Positions 58,119 through 64,000 of a DNA stretch of 64,000 nt are shown one piece after another. The notes beneath the pieces are model-generated. The model did no database searches. It was given only the letters and a program-made list of their open reading frames with translations, and was not told where the DNA came from. The DNA comes from Ananas comosus. Taxonomy: Eukaryota > Streptophyta > Magnoliopsida > Poales > Bromeliaceae. The stretch covers positions 2,737,067 through 2,801,066 of the forward strand of contig NC_033623.1 of the NCBI RefSeq assembly GCF_001540865.1, in the 5' to 3' direction. The number at the start of each line of letters is the position of its first letter. Position 1 is the first letter of the stretch. The translations under genes were made by a program, and so were the position numbers.

Positions 58119-58444
58119 TACCCTGTTGTGCCAATGGTAAATAGCAATAAATCACGTCAACTATAATAAAACCCTACTTACTCATATAGAGTATTATCAT
58201 GTTATGAGAATTTTTGGTCAGTCTCAACAATGACTCTATTAAATTTTTAAAAGAGTTTTGCAGTACGTCTGATTCCGTAGTAAGAATGCCATGTGCTCCA
58301 AAAGAGGCGGTGGCGTCATATGCGAGGTCGAGATAGTTGTTGGCGTAGAGGATGATAGTGGAAGCAAAGTTAGGAAATAAACTGAAAATAAAAGTAAAAA
58401 GTTAGGGCTGACGATTTAAAGGCTAAAGATCTTATTATAAATAA

Positions 58445-58794
58445 GAAAAACTTTAAATACCATCCATGTGGTTTCACAGTTTCTCACTTTAATACCCTGT
58501 GGTTTAAAGTGTATCAATTTAGTGCCATATGGTTTCATTTTTATCTTTTTATTATCGATTTTATTAATTTTTTTCATTAAATCTATGACAAAGTTAAAAC
58601 TAAAATATACTAAAGTGAATATTCGATAAATATAGGTAGGATATCTGAAGTTTTTTGTATATAATTTAACGAAGTATTAATGAAAAAACTGACGAAAAGA
58701 TAAAAATAAAATAACATGATACTAACTTGATATACTTAAATTACAGAGTACTAAAGTAAAAATATGCGAAACCACGTGGGCGGTATTTGAAGTT
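58445..58794. mobile_element. Mutator-like MITE, family copy 2, 9-bp duplication
   Basis: Arms begin GAAAAACTTTAAATACC and end with the inverse of AACTTCAAATACCGCCC, pairing over about 100 bp. The 9-bp direct repeat TATAAATAA (58436-58444 and 58795-58803) is perfect. The sequence is homologous to 34239-34580. Confidence 0.88.
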
Positions 58795-58803
58795 TATAAA
58801 TAA

Positions 58804-59497
58804 AGAATGAAAAGTTGGGAACAGAAATGGAGCATTTTAAGACTTGAGCCAATCAGCCAAATCCGAAGCGGTTCGCCTAAAGCGCGGGAAAACTAGCCGT
58901 TGAGGCCGCGGAAGGATCAGCTGTTCGATCAAAAACAGCAAACAGCTTTCCCCACCACACACGCAGAACACGGAGTTCAAAAAGATGACCGTTGAGTGCG
59001 GTTTCTCTCTCTCTCCACTACAATTTGGCGCGTAATACAAAAAAAAAAGGGCAAGTTTGCAAACAAGCCCCTATGTTGTTGTTAATTAGAAAGAGGTAAA
59101 TTGTGAGGCTACTGGTTGTAATGGGCCCCCACCTAGCAACATGTAGAAAGTGCAGGGGCTAGTGAGGGAAGTTTTAGAGCAATATTGCAACCTTAAAACT
59201 CCAAAAAGGGGTATAAATTTTACATCCGTACCATCCAAAATCCCATATTGCATTCTTTGTTTTGTCAAAAATTTTTAATTTGCTTTTAAGATTAAAATAT
59301 AAAGGAGTTTATAAATCTATGATGGGCGATGTAAAATGTACACCTTTTTTGGGTGTACAGCTAGTATTTCCGATAATAACGAATTGATCCATTGCAACGC
59401 GCCGATGCCTTCACTATTTTCTTATAAAAGTGAGTGCATGATCGGGCATCATGTATAAGACCAACATTTCTGTGTTTCAATTTGTGATAAGATGAGT
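58804..59497. other. Spacer, no gene recognised
   Basis: No exon. The GC rises near 58850-58990, but nothing in it resembles a known coding sequence. Confidence 0.4.
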
Positions 59498-59502
59498 TTA
59501 TA

Positions 59503-61708
59503 TGTAACACCCCGTACTTTTAAACTTCTTTATTTGACTCCTATTCTTATTAAGTTTGGACCTTTTCGTAAATTTCTATCTTCGAGGGATTCGGCGGCAT
59601 TTTGTTACTTAATTAGTATCTAACTTAATTAATTTTCTCCCTAACCCTCACCCGATCAATCCCTCTTTTTCCCCTGCCCTACGACTCGCTCTCTCTCACT
59701 TCCTCACCGCATCCATATGACCTTTGTCGTTCCGCAAGTGCGCACGCGACGCCATCCGATCATCGCCGTCACCCGTAGCTGCCTCCGCCGCAATCCTCTT
59801 TGGCCGTTATTTTTGGTTCACTATCGACGGCATCCTGCCATCATCTTCACCATTTTTGAGAAGGTTTTTCTCTTTTCCTTATTTTATCTCTATATCGAAC
59901 CTTGTGATCATCCAACCTTCTTGTTTATCGTTATATTATTATTTTGAGTACTCGCCTCATGATGATCGAAATTTAAAACTATCAAAATCTGATTTGCTTT
60001 GATCTAAATATGTGTTATTCGATTTATCATTTTATTTTGTATTCCTATCTGATTTAGTTATATAAATCCTCCATATTCTGCATGCTTCTTGTAATGCTCC
60101 TTACATGTTCGATAAAATGCCTAAGAGAGGGCGAACTTTGTTTTTGTTTCTAATTCCGATCCTATCTGATTGTAAATTGCCTATTAATATTTCAACATCT
60201 GAAAACCCTCTTTTCGAGCATTAGACCCTTCGTTATTATTTAAAACTTCATTCATCTTATCTTGCTTCTTTGAATATTTTAGTTTTTGAAACTCTCAATT
60301 CTCTTGATTGTTAATTCAGTTTCTTCGAGTTCATTATTCTAAATCTCTTTCGTGCTCTGTTTTGCCCTTTTGCATGCATCTGTAGTTGATATTGTCGACC
60401 TATGTGAACCTATCCGAATTCAAACTTTTGTATAAGCTTGCTTTCTAAATATATATGTTCTCTTTGTAAGTTTATTTTTAAGTATCTTATAGAGAATCGT
60501 ATATCTCTATTTTAGGTTCCGGCGATTGATCTCGTGCAATTTTCGATTGGATAGCTTCTTAACTTAGAAGCCGCTTTTGAGGTAAGCGGCCGGACACCCG
60601 TTAGTTTTTCGTAAGATAATTTAGGAAAATATTTCGATTGTATGAAAATCTTATTTTATAGATTTTAAAATTAAGGGTTAAACATATTATTAATTTTTCT
60701 ATAAATTGAGTTTCAACTGTGATTGACAAGTTCTTTTAGCAAAATAAAATTTTGAAACTTGATAATCTATTCTGTAAATTAGTGACTGGATAATTTTTGA
60801 AGTATGATGTCTCTTGGTATTCTGCTATGCTAATGTTAGCCATGTCGACATGTATTTTGTTATAGAAGTGAGCTTCGTCTTTATATTGCGCCTTCGGGTG
60901 CCTGCGCCTATTCGCGCCTCTACTTTGTTTGCGCCTACCGGTGCCTCTGTTTTGTACATGCACCTTTGGTGCCTTTGTTCTGTTTGCGCCTTCGAGTGCC
61001 TCTGTTTTGTTTACGCCTTCGGGTGTCTTTGCATCTCGCCAACGGATCATATGATATAGTTAGGTGCCGGAGACTTAAGATCTATTTCGTTTATTTGCTG
61101 AATGAGAAATGCATTTGAAAAAAAATTATAATTTCAAACCAATCTGAATTTTTGAGTTTTGATAAATTCTTGTTTTCTAAATTTTGCAAATTAAAAATCA
61201 GTCGCTTGAATTAATTTTTGTATTCGTTTATTTATTTGTATTGTATGCTTAATCCGACTAATGTGGTGTATGGTTGCTTACCCAGGTACCGAGACCGATT
61301 TGCTGGGCGGGGCTGAGACCGAGTGAACGTTAGACGTAGCTAGTTTTAATTTTTAGTCCTTTTAGTTTTATGCCTAACATATTTAGATGTGAATATTCTT
61401 TTGAACTTCGTAAATGATCGTTTGTTATCTTTTATTTCGTTATTTTTTTGTACTTACCTTGGTTAATTATGATATTTAGTGGACCGAATTTATGGTGTTT
61501 CTTAGTAAGCTTTAGTTCTATAGATGTTAGAATTTCATTTGATTTTAGTTAAAATTCAATTTCTTAGTCGCATCCTATTATTCTTTGGATTTAGTAAAAA
61601 ATTTGGTAATCATCTTTTTGCTAGCTTCTGTCTGATTCTGTAGCCTTGCATATTTGCTAGTTTAACAGATATGCGACGTCTGTTACGCCTCGGGTTTGGA
61701 ACGTGACA
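59503..61708. mobile_element. 2.2-kb solo LTR with perfect 5-bp duplication
   Basis: It begins TGTAACACCCCG and ends GGAACGTGACA, i.e. TG...CA termini with a TGT/ACA inverted pair. The 5-bp TTATA lies directly on both sides (59498-59502 and 61709-61713). No gag-pol or second LTR follows, so I read it as a solo LTR left by recombination. Short open frames near 59717-60002 and 60736-61059 are LTR content. It contains the 60.9-kb minisatellite. Superfamily not determined (gypsy-like by length). Confidence 0.85.
60886..61040. repeat. ~27-bp minisatellite in the LTR
   Basis: About five drifted copies of a unit like TGCGCCTTCGGGTGCCTCTG plus TTTTGTT. This produces the repeated Cys/Phe-rich or Lys/Ala/Asn-rich open frames seen here, which are not genes. 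Confidence 0.8.
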
Positions 61709-62034
61709 TTATATATACTATATTGTGGTAAAGAATGGATCACATTCTATTTGGATATTAACAAGTTATGTGGACCAGCCAGAAAGCCAAGGTATTGGGT
61801 ACCAGGCAAAGGCCCGAGGTGTATGTTGTATGTCTGGCAGAGGTCTAAGGTATTGATGATGGAGTCGAGGACTCGAGGTAGCGAGATATGTGGCTATATG
61901 TGATTCTCTAGACTAGAAAAATTAATCCAATAATTGGCAGTAACCAAATTCTCATAATATATGGAGTGGAGATGTAGGGAAGGATAAACAAACTTGAAGT
62001 GCACTGAGTTTAGTAGGCTGAAATATGGCTTAAT

Positions 62035-62649
62035 AATAACGACCCGACCCGCTAATAATAACAACTCATTGGGCTCAAACTACCTGCCCAAAATATTGAA
62101 GCCCAATTATTATTACTAGTATGTGAGGCCTTATATATTTATTCTAATCAGAATTATTTTTTTATCCGATTGAGACATTACAAACTCCCCTTATTTAGAT
62201 CATGACGTCCTTATCAGCTCCAAATCCAGATCACAAACATACCGACTAGAATTACCAGGCAATATGAGATTCTAGAGATGATTCCTATGGATCTGTTTAG
62301 ATCATGACGTTCTCGTCAGCTTCAAATTCAGATCGATCACATACGTACAGATCAGAATTACCCGACGATGTGAGATTCTAGAGGTGGTTCCTACGAGTTC
62401 AAGAAGCGGCTCTCACCAAACCCATTGGTGTAGCACTTTGCGCCGTATAGTACTTAATTCTCATACTTCCGGCTGGTATTCAACTTTGATACCAATTGTA
62501 ACGACCCGACCCGCTAGCAATAATAACTCGTTGGATCTAACCACCGGCCCAAAATGCCTAAGCTCGGTTATTATTACTAGCGTGTGAGACTTTATATATT
62601 CTAATCAGAATTATTTTCTCATCCGATATGGAACTTTTGAGGTGTTATA
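62035..62649 (-). mobile_element. TRIM copy 2 with internal duplication
   Basis: The ends and core match the TRIM at 33.5 kb, including ACGACCCGACCCGCTA, TTATTATTACTAG and the primer-binding complement TTGATACCAAT beside the right LTR. The 5-bp duplication TTAAT is perfect (62030-62034 and 62650-62654). A ~95-bp core segment (ATCATGACGTYCT...AGATTCTAGAG) occurs twice (about 62197-62275 and 62305-62382), making this copy 99 bp longer. Confidence 0.9.
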
Positions 62650-62654
62650 TTAAT

Positions 62655-63509
62655 GCTGCCAGTGAAGTAGGGTAGGATTTGACCTAAGATCTGTATAACA
62701 GGATAGTTCAGATATGGGCAGGGTGTAGTGAAGCTAGCATACTTTGTGTGCCGATATTATGCTGCGCAGCACTCAGATTAAGATCAATTGGTATGATTGA
62801 CGTACGCGAGGAAGGCCCGATACATGCATATGACAAGAGAGGTATGACTCGGGTAGTATTGGTGATGATGAATAACGTATGCATGTACGCGAGGAAGGCC
62901 CGATACATGCATGACAAGAGAGGTATGACTCGGGTAGTATTGGTGATGATGAATAACGTATGCCAGGATGATCAAGTTCATTATGATGAGTTATTCTGAA
63001 GTGGTATGCAGTGTTTGGAGGTGGGTGTTGGCATTTTTCTCGCTTCTAATTATAGCTTTGATACTGATAGATAGATTTAACGTCCCTCGTACACACCATT
63101 CTACTCCAAGGGAAAGAGAGATATTCTCTTTTAACCTGGTCCAAGGTAAAAGTTATTAAGTAAAACTTTCTACTTTATTAATAAAATTGATCATTGATGA
63201 TAAAAGAGTAAAGCCACTTATTTGGAGAGTTGTGATTGTCTGTTTGTGTTGGCAGTACCAGAGGTGCGCATTCAATATCATATCTCCTCTGTGTTATATC
63301 AATGGCATCTTAGTAAAATAGAATATGATATCACTATCAATTATTTAATCATCATCTAATTTAATTATTAACCTAATAGCCTTGACACTTGTGCCTGTAC
63401 TTTGATCATAGATGCCAACATATGGGCACACGTGTGCCCATACTTTATTCAGGTGTGAGTTAATTATTAACTCACTTAGCTCCATTTCTCTTTGGTGGAG
63501 GAAACTTAA
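62655..63509. other. Repeat-derived spacer with an 83-bp tandem duplication
   Basis: An 83-bp unit starting GTACGCGAGGAAGGCCCG is present twice (62802-62884 and 62885-62963) with one small indel. No coding sequence was recognised around it. Confidence 0.8.
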
Positions 63510-63510
63510 A

Positions 63511-63512
<2 letters not shown>

Positions 63513-63561
<49 letters not shown>
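63513..63561. repeat. Poly(A) tract of about 49 bases
   Basis: An uninterrupted A-run follows ACTTAAAAT. It may be a retroposon tail, but the 150 bp upstream do not match the LINE or SINE tails in this window. Confidence 0.9.
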
Positions 63562-63563
<2 letters not shown>

Positions 63564-63751
63564 CCAAGAAAATAGAGGAAGAAGCAGAAGTTAAAATAGA
63601 AAATTAAAAAACTAACTGATAACTCTTACATGAATAAAGGTTACTTTGATGTTTGCTAGTGTCTCTAAACAACGAGCGTCGCTTGTGATCGATACACTCA
63701 TAATATATATTTACATAAAGATTCGTGATATTTAAAAATTTATAGGATTTA

Positions 63752-63850
63752 GGATCGATTTGGACTTAATAAGTTATTAGTATTAGCGGACTGGATTATT
63801 ACAATTGGCATTAGAGCAGATTCATTAGCTGAAAGTATGAGATGAATCTC
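63752..63850 (+). mobile_element. TRIM fragment (LTR end plus primer-binding site)
   Basis: TAAGTTATTAGTATTAGCGG, GGATTATTACA and then TTGGCATTAGAGC mirror, in the opposite orientation, the 5' LTR end and primer-binding site of the TRIM at 33.5 kb, followed by a GCTGAAAGTATGAG match to its core. The rest is degraded or lies beyond the window. Confidence 0.65.
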
Positions 63851-64000
63851 ACATAAAAATAATATTTTTTTCACAGACTTAGGTGCCCACGGGGATGCGC
63901 CTTGAATGAAGCATGGATGGAAAGGATTTTGTTTCCGTGGGGATGGGGTCGTGGAAAAATTCCCACTTCTCACAAGGACGGGGGGTGGGGATATTACTCC

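Noticed and set aside
59717..60002. Pair of overlapping 76- and 92-codon frames
   Set aside because: They are inside the 2.2-kb solo LTR and carry no domain.
62768..62963. CRISPR-like repeated units
   Set aside because: Two adjacent 83-bp copies without spacers in plant DNA are a simple tandem duplication.

Overview
The window is repeat-rich nuclear DNA from a flowering plant. The evidence is three intact genes of plant-typical families, plant-type LINE, copia, TRIM, hAT, Mutator-like, Harbinger and CACTA debris, and inserted plastid DNA. Nothing seen fixes the species. The low GC of the gene bodies and the family content would fit a non-grass monocot or another angiosperm.

Genes. Three protein-coding genes look intact. 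A single-exon PLS-class pentatricopeptide repeat (PPR) gene lies at 17.7-19.4 kb (+). A seven-exon SAP30-like (AFR-type) histone-deacetylase-complex subunit gene lies at 22.65-28.33 kb (-), tail to tail with the PPR gene; its exons were rebuilt here by splice phase and give a 241-aa product. A single-exon OCTOPUS-like (DUF740) gene lies at 39.2-40.5 kb (+). An orphan last exon of a PP2C phosphatase remains at 10.28-10.63 kb (+). No operon-like or pathway link between these genes is visible; they are ordinary single genes separated by transposon-filled spacers.

Layout. 0-5 kb: foldback repeat and hAT elements, two with exact 8-bp target duplications. 4.8-8.3 kb: a LINE on the minus strand whose 3' end lies in a ~440-bp tandem duplication joined at a single N. 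8.5-10.6 kb: a MITE and the PP2C exon. 11.7-14.8 kb: a Harbinger-type element split by a mosaic of plastid fragments (rpl2, 23S rRNA, rpoC1) fused to a 5'-truncated LINE. 15.7-17 kb: a Harbinger-type element filled with almost pure A/T sequence. 17.7-28.6 kb: the PPR and AFR genes, with a hAT element in AFR intron 2 and a MITE in intron 6. 29-38 kb: a SINE, a CACTA end, an intact TRIM and MITEs. 38-43.2 kb: the OCTOPUS-like gene, a Mutator-like element just behind it and a long hairpin. 43.9-49 kb: foldback elements, a third LINE end and LTR-retrotransposon debris. 48.8-53.6 kb: a copia gag remnant split by a ~3.9-kb solo LTR. 54.6-57.3 kb: a cluster of two small element families embedded in TA microsatellites. 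57.9-64 kb: MITEs, a second solo LTR (2.2 kb) and TRIM copies.

Main points of interest: the plastid/LINE mosaic inside a Harbinger element; a tRNA-derived SINE whose 3' tail resembles the tails of the LINEs in the same window; two foldback/MITE families with several copies each, one copy having a matching unoccupied site nearby; and a ~280-bp near-perfect hairpin behind the OCTOPUS-like gene.
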